DNA from: Mycobacterium sp. 852014-52450_SCH5900713
GTDB lineage: Bacteria; Actinomycetota; Actinomycetes; Mycobacteriales; Mycobacteriaceae
Direction of reading: 5' to 3'
Assembly (NCBI RefSeq): GCF_001667075.1
Contig: NZ_LZIL01000032.1
Coordinates: 208,558-272,557, forward strand
DNA length: 64,000 bases
The notes beneath the pieces were generated by a model. That model saw only the letters and a program-made list of their open reading frames with translations. It searched no databases and was not told the origin of the DNA. How positions within the stretch are numbered: the stretch's first letter is position 1; the number at the start of each line of letters is the position of its first letter. Shown piece by piece: positions 43,909 to 52,215 of this stretch. Made by a program: the position numbers and the translations under genes.

Positions 43909-44508
43909 ATGAACGCGCCGACGAACCGTCATGAGCTACGCCGACGATCGACGCACGAGGCGCTGCGCCAAGCGGCATTGAAAAGCTTTGCGCGCAAAGG
44001 GTTTACCAACGTCACCGTGACCGAGCTGGCCCGGGAGGCCGGCGTAACCGAGCGGACTTTCTTTCGCCACTTCCCCACCAAGGAGGCGGTGCTCTTCCAG
44101 GATTACGAGACGCAGCTGGCGTGGCTGGCCGAGGCGCTAGCCGACCGTCCCGCGTCCGAGTCGCTGTTCGATGCGGTGCTGGCGAGCGTCGCGGCCTTCC
44201 CGCACGACCTCGAAGTGGTCCGCCAGGCCGCGACGGCCCGCGCGGAGTTGATCAGCGCGGAGCGCATCGCGAGCCACCTGCGCGTCGTGCAGTCGTCGTT
44301 CGCCCAGGTGCTGACCGATTTCGTCAGGGATCGAAACCCGGGTGTGGCGAACATCGATCTGCTCGCCGAGGTAACCGGCTCCGCCCTGGCCGCCGCGCTC
44401 GTTGTCGCAGTGGAGAATTGGGGCCGCAACGGCTGCAGGGGCGACCTCGGCGAACTCGTCGCGGCCAGCCTGGAGCTGCTGCGCTCGGGCTTCGTTTTCC
44501 CTGCTTGA
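43909..44508 (+). CDS. TetR-family transcriptional regulator
   Basis: TetR repressor of 199 aa. The helix-turn-helix is FTNVTVTELAREAGVTERTFFRHFPTKEAV, and the C-terminal ligand domain is all-helical. ATG at 43909 is chosen: an upstream in-frame ATG at 43861 lies inside the second operator, so the operator would be coding. TACCAT at 43894-43899 fits a -10 box giving a nearly leaderless transcript. It probably represses itself and the divergent CrtI-like gene through the two palindromes at 43836-43875. Ligand unknown. Confidence 0.88.
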   Translation: MNAPTNRHELRRRSTHEALRQAALKSFARKGFTNVTVTELAREAGVTERTFFRHFPTKEAVLFQDYETQLAWLAEALADRPASESLFDAVLASVAAFPHDLEVVRQAATARAELISAERIASHLRVVQSSFAQVLTDFVRDRNPGVANIDLLAEVTGSALAAALVVAVENWGRNGCRGDLGELVAASLELLRSGFVFPA

Positions 44509-44553
44509 GTGTGCGTCGAGGGCGACGACACGCCGGATAACCCCGCCGTGGGC

Positions 44554-45423
44554 TCAAACACTTTGCGCGCTCTCCACGGCCGCCTCGACGAAGCGGCGCA
44601 GCACGGCGTTGCGGGCGCGCGGCAAGAACGCTATCGAGACCGAGCTCGCGGGGGCTCCGCGCAGCGCGACGAACCGGACGCCGGGGTGGATGTTGCGCCG
44701 TACCGCGACGTCGGGGATCACACCGATGCCGCGATCGGCCGCGACGGATTCGAGCCATTCGTCGAAGTTGGTTGTCTCAACGACCGTTTTCGGTCCCTCG
44801 CCCGCCGGCCATGACCAGGGCCCGGTGGTCCCGCTGGCGGTGTTGACGACCAGCGGCCACTGCGGGACCTCGGCCCAGTCCAGTTCGGATCTGGTGGCCA
44901 GCGGCGAGTGGACCGAACACACGGCCACGCGGGCCTCGTCGAACAGGTGCACCATCCGCACCTGAGCGGCCGTCACCTGGCCGCGGACGACGGCGACGTC
45001 GACCCTGCCCTGCTGTACGGCGCTCAGCGCATCGTCGGTGCGGACCAGCCTGACCGTGGTCCCGGTGGCCCGCTCGAAGCGGGCAACGGTGTCCTGCGCC
45101 CACGGATCGGGCAGCAACCAGCTGAATCCGAGGCCGACGCTCGCCTGCCGGCGTACGGCGCCGAACGCCTGGTCGAGCTCGGCGAGGATCCGCGCGACGT
45201 GGTCGAGGAACGTCCGCCCGGCCTGGGTGGTCTCGACGTGTCGCGAGGTGCGATCCACCAGGGTCACGCCGAGCGCATCTTCCAGTTGGCGAATGGTGCG
45301 GCTGAGCGCCGGTTGGGTGATGCGGAGTTCGTCGGCGGCCCCGGTGAACGACTGCAGTCGCGCCACCGCCTCGAACGCCCGGAGGTGGCGCAACTCGATT
45401 CGACCGCCCGCCAATGCGCCCAT
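44554..45423 (-). CDS. LysR-family transcriptional regulator
   Basis: LysR regulator of 289 aa. The winged helix is IELRHLRAFEAVARLQSFTGAADELRITQPALSRTIRQLE, followed by a linker helix and a two-lobed effector-binding domain (VRLVRTDDALSAVQQGRVDVAVVRG; GIGVIPDVAVRRN). ATG at 45423 is preferred because the HTH then starts 7 residues in; a start at 45456 is possible. It is divergent from the tautomerase-NMO operon, the usual LysR-target arrangement. I see no clear T-n11-A box by eye in the 94-base gap. Confidence 0.88.
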   Translation of the reverse strand: MGALAGGRIELRHLRAFEAVARLQSFTGAADELRITQPALSRTIRQLEDALGVTLVDRTSRHVETTQAGRTFLDHVARILAELDQAFGAVRRQASVGLGFSWLLPDPWAQDTVARFERATGTTVRLVRTDDALSAVQQGRVDVAVVRGQVTAAQVRMVHLFDEARVAVCSVHSPLATRSELDWAEVPQWPLVVNTASGTTGPWSWPAGEGPKTVVETTNFDEWLESVAADRGIGVIPDVAVRRNIHPGVRFVALRGAPASSVSIAFLPRARNAVLRRFVEAAVESAQSV

Positions 45424-45517
45424 GCCTGACAAGCATAGATCGATTACAGCAGGCATTTCACAGGCCGTCTCGACGGACCTAACGTCGTTGCCAGGACAGA
45501 GATCTTAAGGAGCCGAA

Positions 45518-45910
45518 ATGCCGCTGCTATACATCGACCTCATCGAGGGCCGCACGCCGTCGGAGGTCGGGGCCCTGCTCGACGCGGTTCACGAATCCGT
45601 CGTCGAAGCGTTCGGGGTGCCGCCGCGCGACCGCTATCAAGTGGTGCGCACCCATCCCGCCCACGAAATCGTCGCTTTAGATACCGGTCTCGGCATCAGC
45701 CGCTCGTCGCACCAGGTGATCGTCAACGTGGTGAGCCGGCGGCGCACGCGGGCGATGAAGGAGAAATTCTACGAGCTGCTGGCGACCAACCTGGCCGAGC
45801 GGTGCGGTCTCGACCCGGCCGACCTGATCGTCTCGATCACCGAAAATGGCGACGAGGATTGGTCTTTCGGCTACGGCCGGGCACAGTTTCTCACCGGCGA
45901 GCTGCCATGA
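45518..45910 (+). CDS. tautomerase family protein
   Basis: A 130-aa tautomerase-superfamily protein. The N-terminus is MPLLYIDLIEGR, leaving catalytic Pro-1 after Met removal. The later segment SSHQVIVNVVSRRRTRAMKEKFYELL fits the MSAD/4-oxalocrotonate-like fold. It is longer than the 62-aa 4-OT enzymes, as in fused or MSAD-type members. A TTAAGGAG ribosome-binding site precedes ATG at 45518. Its stop overlaps the NMO ATG (ATGA). Confidence 0.85.
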   Translation: MPLLYIDLIEGRTPSEVGALLDAVHESVVEAFGVPPRDRYQVVRTHPAHEIVALDTGLGISRSSHQVIVNVVSRRRTRAMKEKFYELLATNLAERCGLDPADLIVSITENGDEDWSFGYGRAQFLTGELP

Positions 45911-46893
45911 GCCTCGACACCCGGCTCACGGAGTCCTTCGGCATCCAACACCCCATCGTGCTGGCCCCGATGGCGATGATCTCCGGTGGCCGGCTCGCGG
46001 CGGCGGTGACGTCGGCCGGCGGCCTGGGCCTCATCGGCGGCGGCTACGGCGACGCGGAATGGCTGCGGCGCGAATTCGACCGGGCCGACGGGGCTGACGT
46101 CGGCTGCGGGTTCATCACCTGGAGCCTGGCCCGCCAACCTGAGCTGCTCGACGAGGCCCTGGCCCGGCGGCCCGCCGCGATCATGCTGTCCTTCGGTGAC
46201 CTGCAGCCCTTCGCCGACCGCATCCGCGCCGCCGGCGTCCCCCTGATCGCGCAGGCGCAGACGCTCGACCACGCACGCCAGGCCCTGGACGCCGGCGCCG
46301 ACGTGGTGGTGGCGCAGGGCGGGGAGGCCGGCGGCCACGGCATGACCGTCCGGTCCACCTTCACGCTGGTGCCCGACGTCGTCGACCTGGCCGCCGAACG
46401 CGCACCGGACACGCTGGTGCTGGCCGCGGGCGGGGTGACCGACGGGCGTGGCCTGGCCGCCGCGCTGGCGCTCGGCGCCGACGGCGTGCTCGTGGGCACC
46501 CGGTTCTGGGCGTCGCCGGAGGCGTTGGTGTCGCCCCGCGCGCACGAGCGGGCGCTGACGGCCGGCGGTGACGACACCGTTCGCACGCGCGCCTACGACC
46601 TGGTGCGGCGGCTGGATTGGCCGGCCGGATACAACGCGCGGGCGCTCGGCAACGCCTTCCTCGACACCTGGCACGGCAACGAGGATGAACTGGCCGCGTC
46701 GCTGCCCGAAGCGATAATCGACTACGAAAAGGCCGTCGCGGCAGAGGATTTCGACAGTGCCGCCATACTGGTCGGTGAGGGGGTGGGGCTCGTCCGGCGA
46801 GTTCGGCCCGCGGCCGACATCGTGGCCGACATGGTCGAGCAGGCCGGCCGCATCCTGAATCGCGCGACCGGGCCGGACTCAGTACAGCGGTGA
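45907..46893 (+). CDS. nitronate monooxygenase (2-nitropropane dioxygenase)
   Basis: FMN TIM-barrel enzyme of 328 aa that oxidises alkyl nitronates. The block QGGEAGGHGM keeps the catalytic His at residue 144. The N-terminal PIVLAPMAMISGGRLAAAVTSAGGLG and the phosphate-binding VLAAGGVTDGRGLAAALALGADGVLVGTR are typical. Its ATG overlaps the tautomerase stop, so it is probably coexpressed and controlled by the divergent LysR. Nitro/nitronate substrates are plausible but unproven. Confidence 0.88.
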   Translation: MSLDTRLTESFGIQHPIVLAPMAMISGGRLAAAVTSAGGLGLIGGGYGDAEWLRREFDRADGADVGCGFITWSLARQPELLDEALARRPAAIMLSFGDLQPFADRIRAAGVPLIAQAQTLDHARQALDAGADVVVAQGGEAGGHGMTVRSTFTLVPDVVDLAAERAPDTLVLAAGGVTDGRGLAAALALGADGVLVGTRFWASPEALVSPRAHERALTAGGDDTVRTRAYDLVRRLDWPAGYNARALGNAFLDTWHGNEDELAASLPEAIIDYEKAVAAEDFDSAAILVGEGVGLVRRVRPAADIVADMVEQAGRILNRATGPDSVQR

Positions 46894-47592
46894 CCAGTCC
46901 GAGGTCCGCAGCAGGCGGCTCTGCCACTGGTCGCGGTACTGCAGGGCGTCGAACATGTAGCTGCCCGGCGCCCGGTGCTCCGGCGGGATCTCCTTGGTCA
47001 GCAGATGGACCAGCGCCGCGTAGTTGTTGGAGTCATCGATCTTCTGCCAGAGCATGGCCTCTCGGCGCCGATTGCTCCCATGCGCCACCTGGAAGCACGC
47101 CTGGATGTCGAGGATGCGCATTCGGGCCGGCGCCTGGGACAGCGGCCGGTAGTAGATCTCGTCCCAGGACCGGATGTAGTCGTCGAGCGGCGCGTACGGC
47201 CAGCCGGTGTCCTCCATGAACATCGTCAGCGGGTGCGTCTCGCCCGTGGTCGGCACGCCGGCCAGGTCGAGGGTCTGCAGCGGTGACCAGCTAACCGGCA
47301 GCAGCAGCTTGCCCGTTACCTCGTGGCGCAGGTCGTCCAGTTCACGCATCCACGGGCGCAGGTCACCACTCTGGGTCCGGCGCGCCAGCCTTTCCCAGGC
47401 CGCGCCGTCGGCGATGCCGGTGATGGTGACCACGTTGTAGGACAGCCCCGAGCCGTGGGCGTGATTGGTGTACCAGAGCAGCCGGGCCTCGTCCCCCTGG
47501 GCCAGCGTGGGCATCCAGCCCTCGCGGTATGCGGCCTCGAATTCGTCCTGCCGCGCGCCGACCACTTGGTGGGTTTCGTGTAGGAACAGCAT
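46879..47592 (-). CDS. internally duplicated hypothetical protein, copy 1
   Basis: A 237-aa soluble protein that I cannot assign with certainty; a dimeric alpha/beta-barrel (NIPSNAP/ABM-like) fold is a guess. Two halves share landmarks: HGSG and WSPL (residues 46-49, 104-107) recur as HGSN and WSPLY in the C-terminal half. Blocks are EFEAAYREGWMPTLAQGDEARLLWY, VTITGIADGAAWERLARR, and RAPGSYMFDALQYRDQWQSRLLRTS. A second gene at 49058 encodes a close paralogue, with an AMP-ligase gene in between. The start ATG at 47592 lies 15 bases after the ligase gene ends. The 3' end overlaps the NMO gene by 15 bases. Confidence 0.7.
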   Translation of the reverse strand: MLFLHETHQVVGARQDEFEAAYREGWMPTLAQGDEARLLWYTNHAHGSGLSYNVVTITGIADGAAWERLARRTQSGDLRPWMRELDDLRHEVTGKLLLPVSWSPLQTLDLAGVPTTGETHPLTMFMEDTGWPYAPLDDYIRSWDEIYYRPLSQAPARMRILDIQACFQVAHGSNRRREAMLWQKIDDSNNYAALVHLLTKEIPPEHRAPGSYMFDALQYRDQWQSRLLRTSDWSPLY

Positions 47593-47607
47593 CGGAACTC
47601 CTTGCTG

Positions 47608-49050
47608 TCAAGCGTCTTTGGCGATCAGCGCGGCGAGCTCGCGGCGGTTCACCTTGCCGGTCGAGCTGTACGGGATCTGCTCGACGATCGCCAGCCGTTC
47701 GGGCAGTTTGAAGTAGGCGATCAACTCGCGACAGTGCGCTCGCAGCTGTTCGAGGGTCACCGGCGCGCAAGCCGTCACGGCCACCCCCACACGTTGGCCG
47801 AGCTCGTCGTCGGGGATTCCGGCGACCGCGACGTCGCGCACCGCCGGGTGGGAACGAAGCGCTTCCTCCACCTCGATCGGCCCGAACTTCTCGCCGCCGC
47901 GGTTTATGGTGTCGCTGAGCCGCCCGCTCGGGAAGAGGTAGCCGTCGGGGTCTTGGCGGGCGAGGTCCCCGGTGCGCAGCCAACCTTCGGTGACGTTCTG
48001 GGCGGTGTTGACCCACAGTTCGCCGACCGTTCCCGGCTCGACGTCCTTCCCCGTCTCGGGGTCCACCACTCGCACGTCGACACCGGGCAGCGGCCGGCCG
48101 ACCGATCCCGCGCGGGCCGGATCGCGGTGATCGGCGGGCAGCAGCGTCGTGTAGGCGCCGAGGGTCTCCGTCTGCCCGAATACGTTGGCGAACGCCACAT
48201 GTGGGAGGGCGTCCATCGCCCGGCGCACCAAACTGATGGGCGCGGCGGCGGCGCCGTAGGCGACGGCGACCAGCGACGACAAGTCGGCGGCGGCGAAGTC
48301 GGGATGGTCGAGGATGCGCTGAAGCATCGCTGGAACCAGGAACGTGGTGCTCACCCGATGCTCGGACACCAGGCGCAACCACTCGCCCGCGTCAAATCGT
48401 CGCTGTACCACCGACGTATTGCCCGAGTACAAACTGCCGAGCGTGCCCAGCGCGCCCCCGACGTGGAAGAACGGGACGCACATCATCCCCACCGAGGGTC
48501 TGGCGTCGGCCCGGAACGGTGCCGCCATCCCCTTGATCCGCCTTGTCAGTTGCCGGCCGCTGATACCGACGGCCTTCGGGAGTCCCGTTGTCCCGCTGGT
48601 GAACAAGACCAAGGCGTCGCGGTCGGCGTCGTCGCCGGACGGCGGCGCTGACCCGCCGGCGCCGTCCAGCAGATCGCTGCTCGTGACCACCGTCGGCGCA
48701 CCGGCCTCGCGGAGCCGCTGCCCGTACGGCTCCCCCGCTACCGCCACCTCGGCACAGCCCGCGCTCGTCAAGAGCCCGTGCAGTTCGGGCGGGGTCAGCG
48801 CGGGGTTCATCAGCGCCGCCGCGGCGCCGACGCGGGCCGCCCCCAGCACGGTCGCGATCGAGAGCACGCTTCCGCCGTCGACGACGGCGACGCGTTGGCC
48901 GGCCGCCACGCCGCGGGCGGCCAGGCCGGCGGCGCACCGGTTCACGATGGTCGCCAGCTCGCCGTAGCCGATCGAGCGCCCGTCGACGATGAGCGCAACG
49001 CGGGCGGGATCGCCCTCGGCGGCGGCCTCGAGCATGGTTCCGATATTCAT
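47608..49050 (-). CDS. AMP-dependent acyl-CoA synthetase/ligase
   Basis: Adenylate-forming ligase of 480 aa, shorter than typical fatty-acid ligases. The P-loop is LFTSGTTGLPKAV (149-161). The motif YGAAAAPISLVRR, the GQTETLG adenine region, WLRTGDLARQDPDGY and the catalytic K466 in SSTGKVNRRE are present. It activates an unknown carboxylic acid to acyl-AMP or acyl-CoA. The gene is embedded between two paralogous duplicated proteins on the same strand (gaps 7 and 15 bases), so the three make one operon. Confidence 0.88.
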   Translation of the reverse strand: MNIGTMLEAAAEGDPARVALIVDGRSIGYGELATIVNRCAAGLAARGVAAGQRVAVVDGGSVLSIATVLGAARVGAAAALMNPALTPPELHGLLTSAGCAEVAVAGEPYGQRLREAGAPTVVTSSDLLDGAGGSAPPSGDDADRDALVLFTSGTTGLPKAVGISGRQLTRRIKGMAAPFRADARPSVGMMCVPFFHVGGALGTLGSLYSGNTSVVQRRFDAGEWLRLVSEHRVSTTFLVPAMLQRILDHPDFAAADLSSLVAVAYGAAAAPISLVRRAMDALPHVAFANVFGQTETLGAYTTLLPADHRDPARAGSVGRPLPGVDVRVVDPETGKDVEPGTVGELWVNTAQNVTEGWLRTGDLARQDPDGYLFPSGRLSDTINRGGEKFGPIEVEEALRSHPAVRDVAVAGIPDDELGQRVGVAVTACAPVTLEQLRAHCRELIAYFKLPERLAIVEQIPYSSTGKVNRRELAALIAKDA

Positions 49051-49057
49051 GGGCGGC

Positions 49058-49756
49058 TCAGTACAGGGGTGACCATGGGGAGGTGCGCAGCAGCCGGCTG
49101 GTCCACTGGTCGCGCAGGTCGAGCGCGTCGTGCATCCAGGTGCCCGGGGCGCGGTATTCGGCGGGAATCCGCGACTGGAGCAGCCCGAGCAGCTGGTCGG
49201 GCCGCTGGATGCGCTGCATCAGGACGACCTCCCGGCGCAGGTGGCTGCCCAGCGCGGGCTGAAAAGCCGCCTGGATCACCAGCATTGACGACGGCCGCTG
49301 CAGGCTTTGGGCGTACACGTCGCCGCTGCGATCGATGTATTCCTCGAACTTGTCCGGGTAGGGCCACATGGTGTCTTCCATGTAGAGGCTGAGTTCGTGC
49401 TCCCGGCCGTCGACCGGCACCTCGCGCGACGTGATCTCCTGCAGCGGCGACCACGGCAGCGGCGCAAGCAGTTTGGCCTCGACGTCGTAGCGCAGGTCGT
49501 CCAGCTCGCGCATCCACGCCTGCAAATCACCCTGTTGCACCCGGATCGCGAGGCGCTCCCACGCCGCCCCGTCCCGAACGGCGGTGATGGTCACGACGGT
49601 GTAGGACGGTCCGCTGCCCTGGGCGTGGTCGGCGTACCAGAGCAACCGGGCATCGTCACCGGCGGCGAGCATGGGCATCCAGCCCTGTCGGAACGCGGCC
49701 TCGAAATCGTCTTCGCAGCGGCCGCGCACCTTGTGCACCTCGTGCATGAACAGCAC
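49058..49756 (-). CDS. internally duplicated hypothetical protein, copy 2
   Basis: A 232-aa paralogue of the protein at 46879, similar along the full length. It has MLFMHEVHKVRGRCEDDFEAAFRQGW, GPSYTVVTITAVRDGAAWERLA, DLQAWMRELDDLRYDVEAKLL, LPWSPL, then LRDQWTSRLLRTSPWSPLY. The WSPL landmark again occurs in both halves. It is the first gene of the minus-strand operon and is divergent from the CMD gene with 120 bases between. Function unknown. Confidence 0.7.
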   Translation of the reverse strand: MLFMHEVHKVRGRCEDDFEAAFRQGWMPMLAAGDDARLLWYADHAQGSGPSYTVVTITAVRDGAAWERLAIRVQQGDLQAWMRELDDLRYDVEAKLLAPLPWSPLQEITSREVPVDGREHELSLYMEDTMWPYPDKFEEYIDRSGDVYAQSLQRPSSMLVIQAAFQPALGSHLRREVVLMQRIQRPDQLLGLLQSRIPAEYRAPGTWMHDALDLRDQWTSRLLRTSPWSPLY

Positions 49757-49876
49757 GCCGAGACGGTAACTCCGAACGCGTTGTCGGGTCTACAGCTGCG
49801 CGATTACGCCCTGGACAGCCGAGTTGCGAACTGGTTTGCTCGACTCAGTAATTAACTCACCGGGCAGGAGTCGCCG

Positions 49877-50359
49877 ATGGCCCGTCTCAACGTGCCGGAT
49901 GGCCCCGGCGGCGAAGCCGCCATGATCTGGACGCTGCGGCCGCAGCTCGGCGACATGGTGGAGCGGATGATCCGCGGCGCATACCAGCAGAGCGTTCTGC
50001 CGGCCGACGAGCGCGAGCTGGCCAGGATGCGCATCGCCCAGATCAACGACTGCGTCGCATGCTCGGGCTTTCGGGCCCAGTCGGTGCTGGACGCCGGCGT
50101 CACGGCGGAGCTCTACGAGAACGTCGCGGCCTACGCCAGCTACCCCGGCTACACGCCGCGCCAACGGCTTGCCATCGAGTACGCCGAGCGCTTCGCCACC
50201 GACCATGCCTCCCTGGACGACGCCTTCTTCGAGCGGCTCCGCGAGTCGTTCTCCGACCCCGAGATCCTCGATCTCACCCTCTGCGTCGCGGTATTTCTGG
50301 GCTTGGGACGCTCGTTGACCGTGCTGGGCGTCGAGCAGTCCTGCGCAATCGATCTCTAG
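49877..50359 (+). CDS. carboxymuconolactone decarboxylase/AhpD-like protein
   Basis: A 160-aa CMD-domain protein. The redox motif C59-x2-C62 (NDCVACSGFR) is that of AhpD-like peroxidase partners, and the RELARMRIAQ and TPRQRLAIEYAERF helices are typical. It starts with ATG at 49877, preceded by GGGCAGGAG. Nitroreductase and SRPBCC genes follow closely (50371, 51000), so it is the first gene of an operon divergent from the duplicated-protein/ligase operon. The function within the pathway is unknown. Confidence 0.85.
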   Translation: MARLNVPDGPGGEAAMIWTLRPQLGDMVERMIRGAYQQSVLPADERELARMRIAQINDCVACSGFRAQSVLDAGVTAELYENVAAYASYPGYTPRQRLAIEYAERFATDHASLDDAFFERLRESFSDPEILDLTLCVAVFLGLGRSLTVLGVEQSCAIDL

Positions 50360-50370
50360 TAAGGAACCGA

Positions 50371-51000
50371 ATGGACCTGGCGACCGTCGACGAACTACTG
50401 ACGACGACGCGGTCGGTGCGAAAGCGCCTCGACTTGGACCGGCCGGTCGGCCGCGAGGTGATCCTCGAGTGCATTCGGCTGGCGATGCAGGCGCCCACGG
50501 CGAGCAACGCGCAGGACTGGCGCTGGCTGGTGATCACCGACCCCGACAAGCGCGCCGCTATCGGCGAGATCTATCGCACCATCGGCGCCGAATACCTTGC
50601 TTACGCGACCAAACAGGCGTCCGATCCGCAGACCCAGCGCGTGTACGCCGGCGCGCTGGCCCTGACCGACACGCTGGATAAAGTCCCCGTGCACGTGATC
50701 CCGTGCCTGGCGAACCGCATCGACAACTCGACTCTGCTGACCGCCGCGTCGGCCTGGGCGTCGATCATCCCGGCCGGCTGGAGTTTCCTGCTCGCCCTGC
50801 GGTCGCGGGGGCTGGGATCGGTGTGGACGACGATGCATCTGGCCAAGGAACGGGAAGTGGCCGAATTGCTCGGTATCCCGGACACGGTGACGCAGGCCGC
50901 GCTGTTTCCGGTGGCCTACACGATCGGCACCGACTTCCGGCCGGCCACCCGCCCGCCCGCGGAAACCGTGACGTTCTGGGATCGCTGGGGAGACGGCTGA
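50371..51000 (+). CDS. nitroreductase family protein
   Basis: FMN-dependent nitroreductase-fold protein of 209 aa. It has TTRSVRKRLDLDRPV with the N-terminal helix, APTASNAQDWRWLVITD, and the closing GTDFRPATRPP. These proteins reduce nitro groups or quinones or act as flavin-dependent dehydrogenases; the substrate is unknown. ATG at 50371 follows AAGGAA. The stop overlaps the ATG of the SRPBCC gene (TGATG). Confidence 0.88.
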   Translation: MDLATVDELLTTTRSVRKRLDLDRPVGREVILECIRLAMQAPTASNAQDWRWLVITDPDKRAAIGEIYRTIGAEYLAYATKQASDPQTQRVYAGALALTDTLDKVPVHVIPCLANRIDNSTLLTAASAWASIIPAGWSFLLALRSRGLGSVWTTMHLAKEREVAELLGIPDTVTQAALFPVAYTIGTDFRPATRPPAETVTFWDRWGDG

Positions 51001-51494
51001 TGCAGTCCTACACCGTGCGATTTCACGTCGACGCACCGCCGGCGAAGGTGTGGCGGGTGCTGCATCCGCCCGCGCCGCCCAACGCGCCGCGCCCCCGAGT
51101 CCTCAAATGGCCCACCGGCAGCATGGAGATCCTCAACGAGGGCAACGAGGCCGGCGAGGGCCTGGTCCGCACCTGCGTCTACCCGGTGCCCAAGTACCTG
51201 CTGTCTGGGGGCCGGGCGCGGTCGTGGGAGACGGTCACCGAAGCCGAAACCAACAAGCTGTCACGCTATGTGGCCGTCGGCGCGCCGCTGTGGTCCCGGG
51301 CCGAGGGCTATCACCGGCTTGAGGAGCAGCCCGACGGCACCACCGTGCTGACCTTCCACGAGACCTATCACGCCTACAACCCGCTGCTGCGGTTCTTCCT
51401 CGAACGCCCGGTGCACGCGAAGATTTCCCGGGACAACCTCGACACGTACGAGCACGCGCTCGGCTACGCCGGCCGCGTGCGACGGCTCCCCTAA
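51000..51494 (+). CDS. SRPBCC/polyketide-cyclase-like protein
   Basis: A 164-aa START-fold protein. It has YTVRFHVDAPPAKVWRVLHPP, the N-terminal helix with GSMEILNEGNEAGEGLVRTC, and the C-terminal FFLERPVHAKISRDNLDTYEHALG. ATG at 51000 overlaps the nitroreductase stop by one base, so coupling is likely. It is the last gene of the CMD-nitroreductase-SRPBCC operon. Ligand unknown. Confidence 0.8.
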   Translation: MQSYTVRFHVDAPPAKVWRVLHPPAPPNAPRPRVLKWPTGSMEILNEGNEAGEGLVRTCVYPVPKYLLSGGRARSWETVTEAETNKLSRYVAVGAPLWSRAEGYHRLEEQPDGTTVLTFHETYHAYNPLLRFFLERPVHAKISRDNLDTYEHALGYAGRVRRLP

Positions 51495-51599
51495 GGGGTT
51501 CGTTGGGCGCCGTGACCATGGGTTACGCATCCCGGGGCGCCGGCCGGCGGATGCCGCTTTACGTGAATTCGGCTGCTCAGCCCGGTACGCTGACGTGCT

Positions 51600-52199
51600 A
51601 TGGGGATTGAGGCTGGTGTATTTACGGCCGGACGGTTGGCCGTCGCGGGGTTGATGATCGCGGGCTGGGCAGCGTCGGTGGGCGTCGCGGGGGCCGACCC
51701 GGACCCGACGGGACCCGCACCCGGACCGCCACCGTCGTCGGCCTCACCGGCACCTTCTCCCGCCGCCTCGTCGGCGCCCGCACCGGCCGCCTCCCCCTCG
51801 CCGTCCGCTGGGGCCTCGCCGGCCGCCTCACCGGCACCGGGACCGAAGACGAGCATCGACAAGGACGGCATCTACAACGTCGGGTCCGACATTGTGCCGG
51901 GCATCTACAGCTCCGGGGGGCCGCTCGACAACGGCACCTGCTACTGGAAGCGGATGAGCAATCCGGACGGCAACATCATCGACAATTCGATGAGCAAGAA
52001 GCCCCAGGTGGTGCAGATCGACCCGACCGACAAGGCGTTCAAGACCTCGGGTTGCCAGCCGTGGCAGCTGACCCCGGACGCCGCCCTGCCGCCGACTACA
52101 CCGCCGGCCGGTGTGCAGAGCACGCTCGGCCTCCTCAACGGCCTGCTCGGCGGCGGCCAGGGCGGACAACAGCCGTCCTCGCCCGCTCCCCACAACTGA
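51600..52199 (+). CDS. secreted Pro/Ala/Ser-linker protein (Rv1906c-like)
   Basis: A 199-aa exported protein with a typical signal peptide (AVAGLMIAGWAASVGVAGA). The C-terminal domain (SIDKDGIYNVGSDIVPGIYSSGGPLDNGTCYWKRM, then GCQPWQL) matches that of M. tuberculosis Rv1906c, including both Cys. Between them lies a long low-complexity Pro/Ala/Ser stretch (about 35-85) that is much longer than the few residues I recall in Rv1906c. TACGCT at 51586-51591 is 8 bases before the ATG, a possible nearly leaderless promoter. The aao gene follows 16 bases downstream. Confidence 0.8.
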   Translation: MGIEAGVFTAGRLAVAGLMIAGWAASVGVAGADPDPTGPAPGPPPSSASPAPSPAASSAPAPAASPSPSAGASPAASPAPGPKTSIDKDGIYNVGSDIVPGIYSSGGPLDNGTCYWKRMSNPDGNIIDNSMSKKPQVVQIDPTDKAFKTSGCQPWQLTPDAALPPTTPPAGVQSTLGLLNGLLGGGQGGQQPSSPAPHN

Positions 52200-52215
52200 C
52201 GGTTCCTGACGGGCC

